Positions 1 to 9,373 of a stretch of DNA of 64,000 nt are shown here, one piece after another; the stretch's first letter is position 1; the number at the start of each line of letters is the position of its first letter. Under the pieces are notes generated by a model. It worked only from the letters and a program-made list of their open reading frames with translations, was not told where the DNA came from and made no database searches. The translations under genes were made by a program, and so were the position numbers. This DNA is from M3007 sp046296435 (GTDB taxonomy: Bacteria > Bacteroidota > Bacteroidia > Chitinophagales > Saprospiraceae), in the NCBI GenBank assembly GCA_046296435.1, contig JBKBLI010000002.1, positions 39,961-103,960 of the forward strand, in the 5' to 3' direction.

Positions 1-1
1 C

Positions 2-562
2 GACGAGGAGGTGCCCAAATACGCCACCAATCTCGTATTCCTGAGCAATGCCAAGTCGCCGCGTAAAGTGGAGGAAAAAATCCTTTACTCCATCCTTCAA
101 ACGCAGCCCAAACGGGCAGACATCTATTGGTTTGTCCATATTGAAGTGACTGACGAGCCCTATACCATGGAGTACAAAGTCACTACGCTGGCCCCCGACG
201 ATGTGTATAAAATTGTGTTCCGGCTGGGGTTCCGGGTCGAACAGCGGATGAATCTCTTCCTCCGCAAAGTCATCGGCAAGTTGGTGGAAGAGGGCGAAGT
301 AAATATCCAGACCAGATACCATACCTCGCACGACGAAGTGCAAACCGGCGACTTCCGCTTTGTGATCATCCAGGAGTTTTTGTCGCACGAAAACGACCTG
401 CCCTTCTTCGAGCAAATTGTGCTCAATCTCTATCTGAACGTCAAAAGCCTCACAGCTTCGCCACAGAACTGGTTTGGATTAGATAGCGACTCGGTGGTGA
501 TCGAAAAAGCGCCGCTGGTCATACGTCCGGTCCGCGCGCTCAACCTCAAACGCATTGAATAA
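2..562 (+). CDS. kup: Kup-type potassium uptake protein, C-terminal part (5' end outside window)
   Basis: The reading frame is open from the first base, so this is the 3' part of a longer gene; the first in-frame GTG at 11 is not taken as a start. The visible 186 residues match the cytoplasmic C-terminal domain of KUP/HAK/KT K+ transporters: the VPKYATNLVFL entry, ADIYWFVHIEVTDEPYTMEY, and the conserved FRLGFRVEQRMNLFLRKV helix. The twelve-helix transport domain lies upstream of the window. The family catalyses proton-coupled K+ uptake at the inner membrane. The stop codon falls inside or next to the start region of the following glycosyltransferase, so the two genes are probably co-transcribed. 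Confidence 0.88.
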   Translation, partial: DEEVPKYATNLVFLSNAKSPRKVEEKILYSILQTQPKRADIYWFVHIEVTDEPYTMEYKVTTLAPDDVYKIVFRLGFRVEQRMNLFLRKVIGKLVEEGEVNIQTRYHTSHDEVQTGDFRFVIIQEFLSHENDLPFFEQIVLNLYLNVKSLTASPQNWFGLDSDSVVIEKAPLVIRPVRALNLKRIE

Positions 563-566
563 GGCG

Positions 567-1547
567 GTGAAAGTATTGGTCTGTCGCTTCAGTTCGATCG
601 GCGATATTGTGTTGACGACGCCGGTACTGCGGGCCATCCGTCAACAGACAGGCGCCGAGGTGCACGCCTTAGTCAAGAGGAATTACGCCGAGGCCCTGTC
701 GGGCAATCCTTATCTCAGCGCAATACATACCTTCGACCGAAAATTGTCCGAAGTCTTGCCGGAACTGCGCCGCCAGGGCTTCGGCCACGTGGTGGATCTG
801 CATGGCAACCTTCGCAGCAGCCTCCTGCGCATGGCGCTGGGACGCCCGGCGAGCGTATTCCCCAAGCTCAATATGCGCAAATACCTCTACACCCGATTCG
901 GCGTCAATACTTTGCCCGCCGTGCATATCGTGGAGCGCTACATGCAGGCTGCGGCGCCCCTCGGCGCGCGCTACGACGGTCAGGGGCTGGACTTTTTTAT
1001 CCCGCCTGAGCAGGAATTGCCCGCCCATACCTTACCCCCCTCGCCCTATGTCGCGGTGGCGCTTGGCGCGGCCCATGCCACCAAACGCATGCCCTTGCCC
1101 TTACTCAGGTCGGTCATCGCCCTGCTCCCTTGCCCTGTCGTCCTACTCGGCGGCCCCGCCGAAGGCGCCGACGGCGAGCGGCTGGCGGCTTTTTTCCCTG
1201 GCAAGGCTTTCAATTACTGCGGGGCGCTGCGTCTGGGCGGCTCGGCGTCGGTACTGCGGCAAGCCGCAGCCGTGCTAACGCCCGATACAGGGCTGATGCA
1301 CATCGCGGCAGCGCTGCGCCGCCCTATCGTGAGCGTATGGGGCAACACCGTGCCCGCCTTCGGAATGACGCCCTTGTACCCCGATGGTTTCAGCCCGCGG
1401 GCGGTCGTCTGCGAAGTCGCCGGATTGCGCTGCAGGCCCTGCTCCAAGATCGGCCATCCCGCCTGTCCAAAGGGACATTTTGACTGCATGGGGCGTCAAG
1501 ATCCGGCGGCGATTGCCCGCGCCTTGACAAGCCTTCTGGATGGCTGA
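567..1547 (+). CDS. Glycosyltransferase family 9 (ADP-heptose:LPS heptosyltransferase-like)
   Basis: About 326 residues, a normal GT9 length. The N-terminus KVLVCRFSSIGDIVLTTPVL is the conserved GT9 opening, and the C-terminal half carries the nucleotide-sugar site TPDTGLMHIAAAL followed by VWGNTVP. The family transfers heptose onto lipopolysaccharide core on the cytoplasmic face. I chose the GTG at 567 because it aligns with the usual MKxL start and lies 4 bases after the kup stop. An in-frame TTG at 555 would add four residues and overlap kup by 8 bases. A Cys cluster near the end (CRPCSKIGHPACPKGHFDC) occurs in many Bacteroidota members. The acceptor sugar cannot be told from sequence. Confidence 0.85.
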   Translation: MKVLVCRFSSIGDIVLTTPVLRAIRQQTGAEVHALVKRNYAEALSGNPYLSAIHTFDRKLSEVLPELRRQGFGHVVDLHGNLRSSLLRMALGRPASVFPKLNMRKYLYTRFGVNTLPAVHIVERYMQAAAPLGARYDGQGLDFFIPPEQELPAHTLPPSPYVAVALGAAHATKRMPLPLLRSVIALLPCPVVLLGGPAEGADGERLAAFFPGKAFNYCGALRLGGSASVLRQAAAVLTPDTGLMHIAAALRRPIVSVWGNTVPAFGMTPLYPDGFSPRAVVCEVAGLRCRPCSKIGHPACPKGHFDCMGRQDPAAIARALTSLLDG

Positions 1548-1859
1548 GAAAAAAGCGCCCGGCCGGAAGTTTTTTTGCACGGCGAGGTCCCGCGTCCTTT
1601 TCACGAGCCTTTTTTTCAAAAAAAGCAAGCGGGTATAAGATGGCTCCAGAGGGGAGCTTAAGTCCTGAAAGACGCCTGCAAAATTCTGCGTTTCAGCCTG
1701 CCTGAATAGCCGTTTTGGAGAATATTTGTTCCTGTACCGGAATTTCTTTGTTTTCTTTGCAAAGAATTACGCGCGGACGGCCTTTCCCTATAACCACAGC
1801 GCACACCCTGCGCTGCCGGCCGAAAGGTTGCTTGTTTCGCATGGATTAAAAGTCGTAAT
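1548..1859. other. Intergenic region between the GT9 gene and the symporter
   Basis: 312 bases with no credible gene. It contains a T7 run near 1570 and a perfect 15-base T7-C-A7 palindrome at 1610-1624. No clear TAnnTTTG box or terminator hairpin was found upstream of the symporter ATG. Confidence 0.5.
1610..1624. repeat. T7-C-A7 palindromic element
   Basis: Perfect odd palindrome TTTTTTTCAAAAAAA in GC-rich surroundings, 236 bases before the symporter start. It is one copy of the dispersed T-tract/A-tract element described in the findings. Confidence 0.7.
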
Positions 1860-3182
1860 ATGTTCAAAAAAATACCGCTTCATTGGCAAATTCTCGCCGG
1901 TATGGCACTGGGGGTTTTGATTGGATTTGTCGCCGCGCACTATCAGGCGCAAGATTTTGTAAAAAACTGGATCAAGCCTTTTGGCGAGATCTTCATCAAT
2001 TCGCTCAAGATGATCGCCGTTCCGCTGATCATCGCCTCGCTGATTAAGGGCGTTTCAGACATGAAGGATATCAGCAAATTGTCGCAGATGGGCGGACGCA
2101 CTTTGGGGATGTATCTGATCACCACTTCGATAGCGGTCGCCTTAGGCTTGTTGATTGTCAACGCAATGCAGCCGGGCGCTTCGGTCAGTCCTGAAAGCCG
2201 CGAGCGCCTGGCGGAGACCTACAAGGACAAGGCCAATGAAAAGATCTCCGAAGCCGCGCAACAGAAAGATAAAGGCCCATTGAAGCCCTTGACAGACATT
2301 GTACCCGACAATGTATTCGCGGCGGCAAGCAACAACGGACGGATGTTGCAGGTCATCTTTTTTGCTTTGATGGTGGGGATCGGCCTGATTCTCATTCCCG
2401 AAGAAAAAGCGAAGCCCGTGAAGGATTTTTTCGACGGACTCAACGAGGTCATTCTCAAATTGGTGGATCTGATTATGCTGGCGGCGCCGTTTGGCGTGGC
2501 GGCACTGCTGGCGGGGATCATTACGGAGTCGCCCAGCCCCGATATACTGGTTAGCTTGCTGCGGTACGCCCTGTGCGTGCTGGCGGGTCTGGCCATCCTC
2601 ATCCTGGCTTTTTATCCCCTATTGGTGCGCTTGCTGGCCGGCCGTTCCTATGGCTTTTTTTTCAGAGGGATAGCTCCGGCCCAGTTGCTGGCCTTTTCGA
2701 GCAGTTCAAGCGCTGCCACGCTTCCGCTGACGATGGAGCGCGTAGAGGAACATCTGGGCGTGGACAAAGAGATCGCGAGTTTTGTGCTTCCGGTAGGCGC
2801 CACCATGAACATGGACGGCACCGCGCTGTATCAGGGCGTCGCGGCGGTATTCATTGCGCAGGTGATGGGCATTCCGTTGGATCTGGGCGCGCAACTGGGC
2901 ATCTTGCTGACGGCCACGCTCGCTTCCATCGGGGCGGCGGCAGTTCCGAGCGCGGGCATGGTAATTCTGGTAATTGTGTTGAGCTCGGCAGGCATCCCGG
3001 AGTCGGGACTGGCTTTGATTTTTGCCATCGATCGGCCTCTGGACATGTGCCGCACCATCGCCAACGTGACAAGCGACGCGGCAGTATCCATGATCGTAGC
3101 CAAGAGTATGGGTAAACTGGGAGAGCCGCACGAACGTCGCTTAGACGATTATTACCGCCCGGGACAAAGCGACAAGGCCTAA
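1860..3182 (+). CDS. Dicarboxylate/amino acid:cation symporter (DAACS, GltP/GltT-like)
   Basis: 440 residues, typical for the SDF/DAACS family of Na+- or H+-coupled glutamate, aspartate or C4-dicarboxylate importers. Diagnostic features are the serine-rich re-entrant loop AFSSSSSAATLP (HP1), the NMDGTALYQGVAAVFIAQ helix (TM7) and the C-terminal AIDRPLDMCRTIANVTSDA segment (TM8) containing the substrate Asp/Arg region. The N-terminus WQILAGMALGVLIGF is the first membrane helix. An acidic/lysine-rich insert (around residues 115-140, KDKANEKISEAAQQKDKG) sits in the extracellular loop before TM4. It is preceded by an unrelated operon and followed by a convergent nfu gene. The exact substrate is not decidable. 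Confidence 0.93.
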   Translation: MFKKIPLHWQILAGMALGVLIGFVAAHYQAQDFVKNWIKPFGEIFINSLKMIAVPLIIASLIKGVSDMKDISKLSQMGGRTLGMYLITTSIAVALGLLIVNAMQPGASVSPESRERLAETYKDKANEKISEAAQQKDKGPLKPLTDIVPDNVFAAASNNGRMLQVIFFALMVGIGLILIPEEKAKPVKDFFDGLNEVILKLVDLIMLAAPFGVAALLAGIITESPSPDILVSLLRYALCVLAGLAILILAFYPLLVRLLAGRSYGFFFRGIAPAQLLAFSSSSSAATLPLTMERVEEHLGVDKEIASFVLPVGATMNMDGTALYQGVAAVFIAQVMGIPLDLGAQLGILLTATLASIGAAAVPSAGMVILVIVLSSAGIPESGLALIFAIDRPLDMCRTIANVTSDAAVSMIVAKSMGKLGEPHERRLDDYYRPGQSDKA

Positions 3183-3265
3183 GGTCAAAAGCGGCTTTAC
3201 CCAAATGCGCCAGGCGTTCAGGCCGCCGAAGTCCTCTCCGCGGATAAAGCGCGAGAAGCGGGTCC

Positions 3266-3874
3266 TTATCCCATTTCTTGCACTACTTCCGTTACTTGGG
3301 GCACCATGTGCTTAAGGATGCGCTCAATCCCCGCCTTCAGGGTGACAGTAGAAGAGGGGCAGCCGCTGCAAGAGCCTTGCATCACTACGGTGACTTTGCC
3401 GTCTTTAAAGTCCTTAAACTCAATGTTGCCGCCGTCCATCTCTACGCCAGGTTTGATGTGCGAGTCAATGATCTCTCTGATCTTGCGCACAATCTCACCC
3501 TCCTCGCCGCTGAACCGGTTGTCTGTATTGGCCGCTTCGATTTGTGCGATATACTCCGCAAAACCTTCTTTGACGATCACCCCGTCTTTCTCAATGTAGT
3601 CTTTGACGAACTCCTTGAGTCGCAATTGGATATCGTGCCACTCGTAGTTCGGCTCTTTGGTGATGGTAATGAAGTTATTGCTCAGATAAACGCCCTTGAC
3701 GTATGGCAATTCCATCAGGCTGTTGGCCAAAGGGCTCCAAGTCGCTGCAAGGTCTTTATCCTTGAAGTCGGCGAGCCCGCGGTAAAGCATGCGGTTGGTG
3801 ACGTATTTGAGGGCCTCGGGATTGGGCGTTTGCTCAGTGTAGAGCATGACCGGACTATTCTGAACAGTTTGCAT
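3266..3874 (-). CDS. nfuA: NifU-like/Nfu Fe-S cluster scaffold protein
   Basis: 202 residues with the two-domain layout of Nfu: an N-terminal Nfu_N domain (YTEQTPNPEALKYV, residues 10-95) and a C-terminal NifU-type domain containing the cluster-binding CxxC in GSCSGCPSSTVTLKAGIE. The two cysteines of a homodimer hold a 4Fe-4S cluster that is delivered to apo-proteins. It is transcribed alone, convergent with the symporter. The symbol is used for family membership; it differs from E. coli NfuA, whose N-terminal domain is an A-type-like fold. Confidence 0.9.
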   Translation of the reverse strand: MQTVQNSPVMLYTEQTPNPEALKYVTNRMLYRGLADFKDKDLAATWSPLANSLMELPYVKGVYLSNNFITITKEPNYEWHDIQLRLKEFVKDYIEKDGVIVKEGFAEYIAQIEAANTDNRFSGEEGEIVRKIREIIDSHIKPGVEMDGGNIEFKDFKDGKVTVVMQGSCSGCPSSTVTLKAGIERILKHMVPQVTEVVQEMG

Positions 3875-4059
3875 ATTGCGGTCTGTGTTATGCTTGTTTA
3901 GACTAATTCACAATAACAGCGTTCCGGAGAAAAATGTTGCAGGGCGTCCGTTTATTTTTGCGACAAAAACGTCACCGCCAGATAGCAGCGATCTTTCGCG
4001 CAGGGCGGCGAATATCCGGACATTCTTTTTGGGCAAGCGCGGCGCCTTGCCGCATGTTG

Positions 4060-4076
4060 TTTTTTTCAAAAAAAAA
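4060..4076. repeat. T7-C-A9 element between nfu and the GHL10 gene
   Basis: T-tract directly followed by C and a nine-base A-tract, intergenic, about 40 bases beyond the 3' end of the GHL10 gene. It is a member of the dispersed family. It is not a canonical terminator because the T run comes before the A run. Confidence 0.65.
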
Positions 4077-4116
4077 GCGCGGGCATGGTCGCGTCATACC
4101 CCCGGCGATCTGCATG

Positions 4117-5730
4117 TCAAAACATATATCCCCAGAACTTGCGCTTGGCTTTGGCGCCCTTTCGGGTGCGCTTCACGTAGAGCGGTTCGCTGCTGTAGCT
4201 TTCGGCATGGTACCGATTGTAAGCCACCACCACGTATGTATAATACTGGCCATCTTGCGTAGTCACATCGTCGAAGGTCAGTTTCTCAGGATTGAAAGCG
4301 CTCAAGAACAGCAGGCTGCGCGAATCCTGAAAATCGCCGACTCCCTCGCCGGGGAATCGATACACGGCGTAGTAATACGGCATTTCTTCGCCGCTGGCCA
4401 CATCGCACACCTGCCAGGCCAGCCGCACCGCGGCGGGCGTTCCTTTCAGACCGCAAAACTGGGGCGTAGCAGGCGGCAACTTTGACAGGCCCCGAAACGG
4501 CGGCATAAGCGCCTGATTGGGATACAGATTTCGGATGAGGGTGTCGCGCAAGCCCAGAGGGTTGCGCATCAGCGGTCGCGCAGAGTAGTATATTCCGCCT
4601 TGCACATTGGAGTATGCGCGGGCGTTGCGCACCTGCATACCGATCTGGCGCGGATCATTCCAGCCCGGATCGTTGCCGCCGGCGCCCACCTTATAGGCCG
4701 CATGACCGATATACAAGTGCCTGCCGTAAGTATTGCGGCTCCACCAGTCGAGCAAAGCGTCGTAATCGGCCGGGGCAAAACCAATACTCCAGTACAATTG
4801 GGGCGCCACATAATCGATCCAGCCGTTGCGCAGCCAAAGAAGCACGTCGGCGTAGAGGTCGTCGTAAGAGGTGACTCCCGAGCGGGTTTCCGAACCGTTG
4901 ATCGGGTCGCGGTCGCTGTTGCGCCACACGCCAAACGGCCCAACGCCAAACTTCACATGGGGCTTGAAAGACTTGATGGACTTGGATACGCTCTCAATCA
5001 TGCGGTTGATGTTATCGCGTCGCCAATCTTCGAGATTAGAGAATCCGCGCGGATTAGCGGCAAACTCATTGTAGTCGTCGAGAAACTGGCCGGGTTCCTT
5101 GTAAGGATAAAAGTAATCGTCAAAGTGAATGCCATCTACGTCATACCGAAGGCAGATGTCGTGCACCAGATTGGTTAGGTAGCGGATGACCAGATCGTTG
5201 GCAGGGTTGAAATAGAACCGGTTGCCGTATCGAAAAAACCACTGAGACAAGCGTTCAGGCGGCAGACTGCGCAAGGGGTGCGAGGGCGCAAGCGAGGCGG
5301 TATCCAGATCGAAAGTGGCGCGATAGGGATTGAGCCACGCATGAAACTCCATGCGCCGCGTATGCGCCGCCTCGATCATGTACTGCAGCGGATCGTAATA
5401 AGGTTCGGGCGCTTGCCCTTGTACGCCAGTCAGATATTTGCTCCAAGGCGCCGATGGGGAGGGGTAAAAAGCGTCGCCGGCAGGGCGCACTTGCACAAAC
5501 ACGGCGTTGATGCCCGTACCGCGCAACACGTCGAGAATACTATCGAACTCCATACGCTGGCGATCGGGCGAGAGGCCCGGCTTGGAAGGCCAGTCAATAT
5601 TGGCGACGGTGGCGATCCAGGCTCCGCGCATTTCGACTATGGGAGGATGCTGAGCCTGATTGGGCGCGCAAAAACAGAGCAAGCAAACCAAAAATGAACT
5701 AACAATCAGAGCGGGTTTCATTCGAAGCAT
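4117..5730 (-). CDS. Glycosyl hydrolase-like 10 (GHL10/DUF187) secreted family protein
   Basis: 537 residues with an N-terminal signal peptide (hydrophobic stretch ending near AQHP). The body matches the GHL10 (YngK-like) TIM-barrel family: RGAWIATVANIDWPSK at the start, INAVFVQVRPAGDAFY, FHAWLNPYR, the acidic DGIHFDDYFYPY strand and YVAPQLYWSIGF. The C-terminal 130 residues form a fibronectin-like domain. The family is predicted to hydrolyse a glycan, probably peptidoglycan- or exopolysaccharide-related, in the periplasm or outside; the substrate is unproven. A second ATG at 5721 is an equally good start. No T9SS sorting domain is visible at the C-terminus. Confidence 0.88.
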   Translation of the reverse strand: MLRMKPALIVSSFLVCLLCFCAPNQAQHPPIVEMRGAWIATVANIDWPSKPGLSPDRQRMEFDSILDVLRGTGINAVFVQVRPAGDAFYPSPSAPWSKYLTGVQGQAPEPYYDPLQYMIEAAHTRRMEFHAWLNPYRATFDLDTASLAPSHPLRSLPPERLSQWFFRYGNRFYFNPANDLVIRYLTNLVHDICLRYDVDGIHFDDYFYPYKEPGQFLDDYNEFAANPRGFSNLEDWRRDNINRMIESVSKSIKSFKPHVKFGVGPFGVWRNSDRDPINGSETRSGVTSYDDLYADVLLWLRNGWIDYVAPQLYWSIGFAPADYDALLDWWSRNTYGRHLYIGHAAYKVGAGGNDPGWNDPRQIGMQVRNARAYSNVQGGIYYSARPLMRNPLGLRDTLIRNLYPNQALMPPFRGLSKLPPATPQFCGLKGTPAAVRLAWQVCDVASGEEMPYYYAVYRFPGEGVGDFQDSRSLLFLSAFNPEKLTFDDVTTQDGQYYTYVVVAYNRYHAESYSSEPLYVKRTRKGAKAKRKFWGYMF

Positions 5731-5790
5731 GTAAATACCGATTTAGTGGGCGGTAAAAGTATAACATCGGACAGAAATTGCACCCTTTTT

Positions 5791-7245
5791 TTAACGGCCA
5801 ATCCAAATCTGTTCCAAAACCTGATATTCGCCAGATTGCGCCAGCAAAAAATAGACGCCCGGCGTCTGCCCGACAAGCGGGATCTCGCACACCCCCTGAC
5901 AGCGCCCCAAATCATAAGCCAGACGGCCGCTCACGTCGTAAAGCCAAAGCCGGCTTGTCCGATCGGAGGGCGTCTCGACCCACAACCGATCCTGCGCCGG
6001 ATTGGGAAAAACGCGCGCCGTAAATACAGGCTTCGGATCCGATGCGCTCAGCGAAGATATTTGCTGAAGCGGCGCAAAGAAAAACACCGTAGCCGTCAGA
6101 GCCGGCACAACGCACTCGCCGTGATTGGCCGAAGGATTAAGGTCTTGCACAACGAGATTGAGAGCGCCCAGCGCCAGCATGGTATCGCGGGCTACTATGC
6201 TGTTACGAAACGGAACCTGATCGTCGGCCATGCAATAATAAATACGCGTAGGCGCCTCAGGCGACCAGGAATAAACGTCGTTGTCCCTCAAAGCGACGTT
6301 AATAGGATGCATGGGATCGCTCTTGACCGCCGCAATAATGTCGGGCTGCAGCATGCGCGTAGGGATGCAGGCGCCCTCCCGGACTACTAATGAATCTATC
6401 AGGCGGGCGTTGAGTTGGCCCAGATCGATCTGTCCGGCGTAAAACTGTCCAATCATGTCAGCATACGGCATCCTGAACACTTCGTCCAATTGGCCGAATA
6501 GATTCCCATAAGCGGTCTGATAAGACAAAGCGGTGTTAGGCAAATAAGCCGGATAGAAATAAACGGAGTCCGACAAGATTAGGTCGCGCATAACGCCCGA
6601 TATGCTGTAGGGCCCTGACAAGTGCGCGGCCGCCGTCACTTCGCCAAATTCGGAGCCGCCCATTTGTTCCACTGCCCGGTGCAGGGCCATAGCGGCATGC
6701 CCCCCCTGCGAATACCCCGTGATGAACAGCTGCGCGTTGTAGTATATGGCGCTCTGATGACAAAAATCCGCGCAAGCGCGCATCATATCCAGAGCGCAGG
6801 ATGCTTCGGTTTCGGCGTGTACATAGAGATGAAATCCAGGCGAAACGCCCAAACCAACGTAATCCGGCAAAAAAGAGACGTAACCCAACCCGGCAAAAAT
6901 CAAACCAATCTGTCCCTCGCCGCCTTGAAGCACATTGAAAGAAGGCACATCCAATTTAGACGACGAAGTGCCGTGCTGATAGACCAAACGCGGATAAACC
7001 GCCGCTGGATCATTCGATATCGGCGCCGCCAACAAACCCGAAGCCAATACCGGCTGGCCCTGCGCGTCGTTCGTCATGTACTGTATGCGGTAGTACCGCG
7101 CCCCGAATTGGATGAAGGGCACGCCGGTCTCGGCGATCAATTGCGCGGCCGTCCGCTGCCCCAAAAACTGAGCTTCGACCAAGGTCTGCGCTTTGGCGAC
7201 AAAGACCGCGACCGTCAACAACAGCACTGAGAAAAAATGACGCAT
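5791..7245 (-). CDS. Secreted alpha/beta-hydrolase (lipase-like) with T9SS type A sorting domain
   Basis: 484 residues. A signal peptide (residues 1-19, ending AKA) is followed by an alpha/beta-hydrolase resembling secretory lipases: YQHGTSS oxyanion region, nucleophile elbow GYSQGG at residues 177-182 (Ser179), a downstream acidic site in MADDQVPF and a likely catalytic His in SANHGEC. The last 80 residues (FPNPAQDRLWV, LYDVSGRL, PGVYFLL) are a Por-secretion/T9SS type A domain, so the enzyme is probably exported across the outer membrane and perhaps anchored at the cell surface. Ester substrates are inferred only. A TATTTTTGC promoter box lies about 40 bases upstream. Confidence 0.87.
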   Translation of the reverse strand: MRHFFSVLLLTVAVFVAKAQTLVEAQFLGQRTAAQLIAETGVPFIQFGARYYRIQYMTNDAQGQPVLASGLLAAPISNDPAAVYPRLVYQHGTSSSKLDVPSFNVLQGGEGQIGLIFAGLGYVSFLPDYVGLGVSPGFHLYVHAETEASCALDMMRACADFCHQSAIYYNAQLFITGYSQGGHAAMALHRAVEQMGGSEFGEVTAAAHLSGPYSISGVMRDLILSDSVYFYPAYLPNTALSYQTAYGNLFGQLDEVFRMPYADMIGQFYAGQIDLGQLNARLIDSLVVREGACIPTRMLQPDIIAAVKSDPMHPINVALRDNDVYSWSPEAPTRIYYCMADDQVPFRNSIVARDTMLALGALNLVVQDLNPSANHGECVVPALTATVFFFAPLQQISSLSASDPKPVFTARVFPNPAQDRLWVETPSDRTSRLWLYDVSGRLAYDLGRCQGVCEIPLVGQTPGVYFLLAQSGEYQVLEQIWIGR

Positions 7246-7281
7246 AACAAGTCTGGGTATTAAAGATCAAGAAATGTTTTG

Positions 7282-7290
7282 GCAAAAATA
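7282..7290 (-). promoter_or_regulatory. Bacteroidota -7 box (TATTTTTGC) for the lipase gene
   Basis: On the minus strand the bases read TATTTTTGC, matching TAnnTTTGC, 37 bases before the ATG at 7245. Confidence 0.6.
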
Positions 7291-7400
7291 ATTGAAAAAT
7301 CACAACTGCCCGACAAAATAATCGCCCTGTCGCGGGCACAGTATTAGCCAGACATCATTCGCGCCTGCTTTTTCCCAAAAAGCAGAAACTATGCCCCCCC

Positions 7401-7449
7401 TAACAACTAACAACTAACAACTAACAACTAACAACTAACAACTAACAAC
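7401..7449. repeat. Seven tandem copies of the 7-bp unit TAACAAC
   Basis: Perfect tandem array of seven heptamers running into the first base of the holA stop codon (minus strand), just after a run of seven C. All copies are identical, which suggests recent slippage or conversion. It is non-coding. Confidence 0.95.
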
Positions 7450-8463
7450 TCAAACATGCAGTATTCGCCAGAACAGTTCTTTCATCAGTTCCTCCTCCGA
7501 CCCCACGCCCGCCGCATCGTTGCCCACCCCCTTGACCCTCAGGTCATACGCGTGCAACAGGCCGATCACCTGCACCGTCTGCTCGAGGTTGTAGCGTCCA
7601 AGCGCCATTTTGTAGTCCTTCAAAAACCACTCTGAACGCAGTTCCAACAGTTGGACCATCTCGGCGTCCGGCTTGTTGCGCGCAAACTGGAGCATGTACA
7701 CTTTCGAAAAAAAAGCATATAGCGAAGATAGCGTCGGGATAAGCGGATTTTTACGTATATTCGATGCGAAATACTCCCAGATGCGCCACACCTTAGCGGC
7801 GTCGCGCATGGCGAAAGCTTTCTGCAATTCGAACACGTTGTACTCCTTGCTGATGCCGATATTCTGCCTTACCGCTTCGGCGTCAATGCGCCTTTGCGGG
7901 CCGAGGTTGAGCAGTATTTTGTCGATTTCATTGGCCACCTTCGAAAGGTCGGCGCCCAGATATTCGGCCATGAGCGCTGCGGCAGGCGGATCGATCGCCG
8001 CTTCGAGGAGACGGCACCGCGATGCGATCCATTCAGGGATTTGGTTTTCGTACAGCTTTTTGCTTTCGAATACCAGAGCGTGGCGTTGGAGGGCTTTGCC
8101 CATTCGGGTGCGCATGTCGTATTTCTTGTGCTTGTGGCACACCACGAGCACCGTGCTCGGCGTGGGCTGCTCGACGTAAGCCGCCAGTTCGTCTATTTTT
8201 TTCATATCCTGCGCCTCGCGCAGGATCACCACTTGACGCTCGCTCATCATCGGATAACGCCGCAACGCATCGGCCAGGGCGGTCGGATCGGCATCCTTAC
8301 CATATACGATCATCTGATTGAACCCTTTTTCCGCCTCAGTCAGCGCATAGCGATCTATCGCCTTTTCTATTTCGTCAATAAAAAACGGCTCCTCGCCATG
8401 GAGAAAATAAACGGGCGCAAACTTGCGCGCCGCCACATCGCGCATCAGTTCCTCATAGTTCAT
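7450..8463 (-). CDS. holA: DNA polymerase III subunit delta
   Basis: 337 residues, close to the 343 of E. coli HolA. The opening PVYFLHGEEPFFIDEIEKAI is the conserved N-terminus. YGKDADPTALADALRRYPMMSERQVVILREAQDM and the STVLVVCHKHKKYD segment are characteristic of delta in Bacteroidota. Delta opens the beta sliding clamp within the clamp loader. The start lies 12 bases after the hbd stop, so the pair is probably one transcript. The stop codon abuts a tandem heptamer array. Confidence 0.92.
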   Translation of the reverse strand: MNYEELMRDVAARKFAPVYFLHGEEPFFIDEIEKAIDRYALTEAEKGFNQMIVYGKDADPTALADALRRYPMMSERQVVILREAQDMKKIDELAAYVEQPTPSTVLVVCHKHKKYDMRTRMGKALQRHALVFESKKLYENQIPEWIASRCRLLEAAIDPPAAALMAEYLGADLSKVANEIDKILLNLGPQRRIDAEAVRQNIGISKEYNVFELQKAFAMRDAAKVWRIWEYFASNIRKNPLIPTLSSLYAFFSKVYMLQFARNKPDAEMVQLLELRSEWFLKDYKMALGRYNLEQTVQVIGLLHAYDLRVKGVGNDAAGVGSEEELMKELFWRILHV

Positions 8464-8475
8464 AGCCGACAGGCG

Positions 8476-9372
8476 CTATGATACGCGTCCTGCAAAAGTC
8501 GGCGCCACGACCAACTCCTTAGAACCCGGCGTATAAACGTAGAACCCTTCGCCGCTCTTTACACCCAATTTACCGGCCGTGACCATGTTGACCAGAAGCG
8601 GGCAGGGGGCGTATTTCGGCGCTCCAAAACCATCGTGCAACACCCGCAGTATGGCCAGGCAAACATCTAATCCGATGAAGTCCGCCAACTGCAGAGGCCC
8701 CATCGGATGGGCCATTCCCAGCTTCATCACCGTATCGATGCCGGCCACGTCGCTCACGCCCTCGTACAAGGTGTAAATCGCCTCATTGATCATGGGCATC
8801 AGGATGCGGTTGGCCACAAAGCCCGGGTAATCGTTGACCTCAACGGGGACCTTACCCAAGGTGCGCGACAGTTCCATGATCTTGGCCGTCACTTCGTCGG
8901 AAGTCGCGTATCCCCGAATCACTTCTACCAGTTTCATCACTGGCACAGGGTTCATGAAGTGCATCCCGATTACCTGATCCGGACGGGATGTAGCCGCTGC
9001 GATGCGCGTAATGCTGATGCTCGAGGTGTTGGAAGCCAGAATAGCCCCTGAGGGTGAAGTCTCGTCCAGAGTTTTGAATATGTTGAGTTTGACGTCCACA
9101 TTTTCGGTAGCGGCCTCGACAACCAAATCGGCCTTGGCCACTCCCTGTGCCAGATCGGTGTAAGTGCGGATCCGGGCTATGGCCGCCGCTTTTTGCGGCT
9201 CATCCATGGCGCCTTTAGCGATCTGGCGATCCATGTTTTTTTGAATGGTGGCCATGGCCTTGTCCAAAGCCGCCTGCGAGATATCTACGAGAGACACCTC
9301 GAATCCTGTCTGAGCAAACACGTGGGCAATGCCGTTGCCCATGGCGCCGCTTCCGATTACGCTGATTTGCAT
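8476..9372 (-). CDS. hbd: 3-hydroxybutyryl-CoA dehydrogenase
   Basis: 298 residues. The N-terminal Rossmann motif is ISVIGSGAMGNGIAHVFAQTG. This is followed by ASNTSSISITRIAAAT and HFMNPVPVMKLVEVIRG, containing the catalytic His, and by the C-terminal domain PGFVANRILMPMINEA with GVKSGEGFYVY at the end. It oxidises or reduces (S)-3-hydroxybutyryl-CoA with NAD(P). The longer frame begins at 9426, but conservation starts at the ATG at 9372, which is immediately preceded by a T6-C-A9 leader (minus strand). It is followed closely by holA, an unrelated function. Confidence 0.93.
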   Translation of the reverse strand: MQISVIGSGAMGNGIAHVFAQTGFEVSLVDISQAALDKAMATIQKNMDRQIAKGAMDEPQKAAAIARIRTYTDLAQGVAKADLVVEAATENVDVKLNIFKTLDETSPSGAILASNTSSISITRIAAATSRPDQVIGMHFMNPVPVMKLVEVIRGYATSDEVTAKIMELSRTLGKVPVEVNDYPGFVANRILMPMINEAIYTLYEGVSDVAGIDTVMKLGMAHPMGPLQLADFIGLDVCLAILRVLHDGFGAPKYAPCPLLVNMVTAGKLGVKSGEGFYVYTPGSKELVVAPTFAGRVS

Positions 9373-9373
9373 A

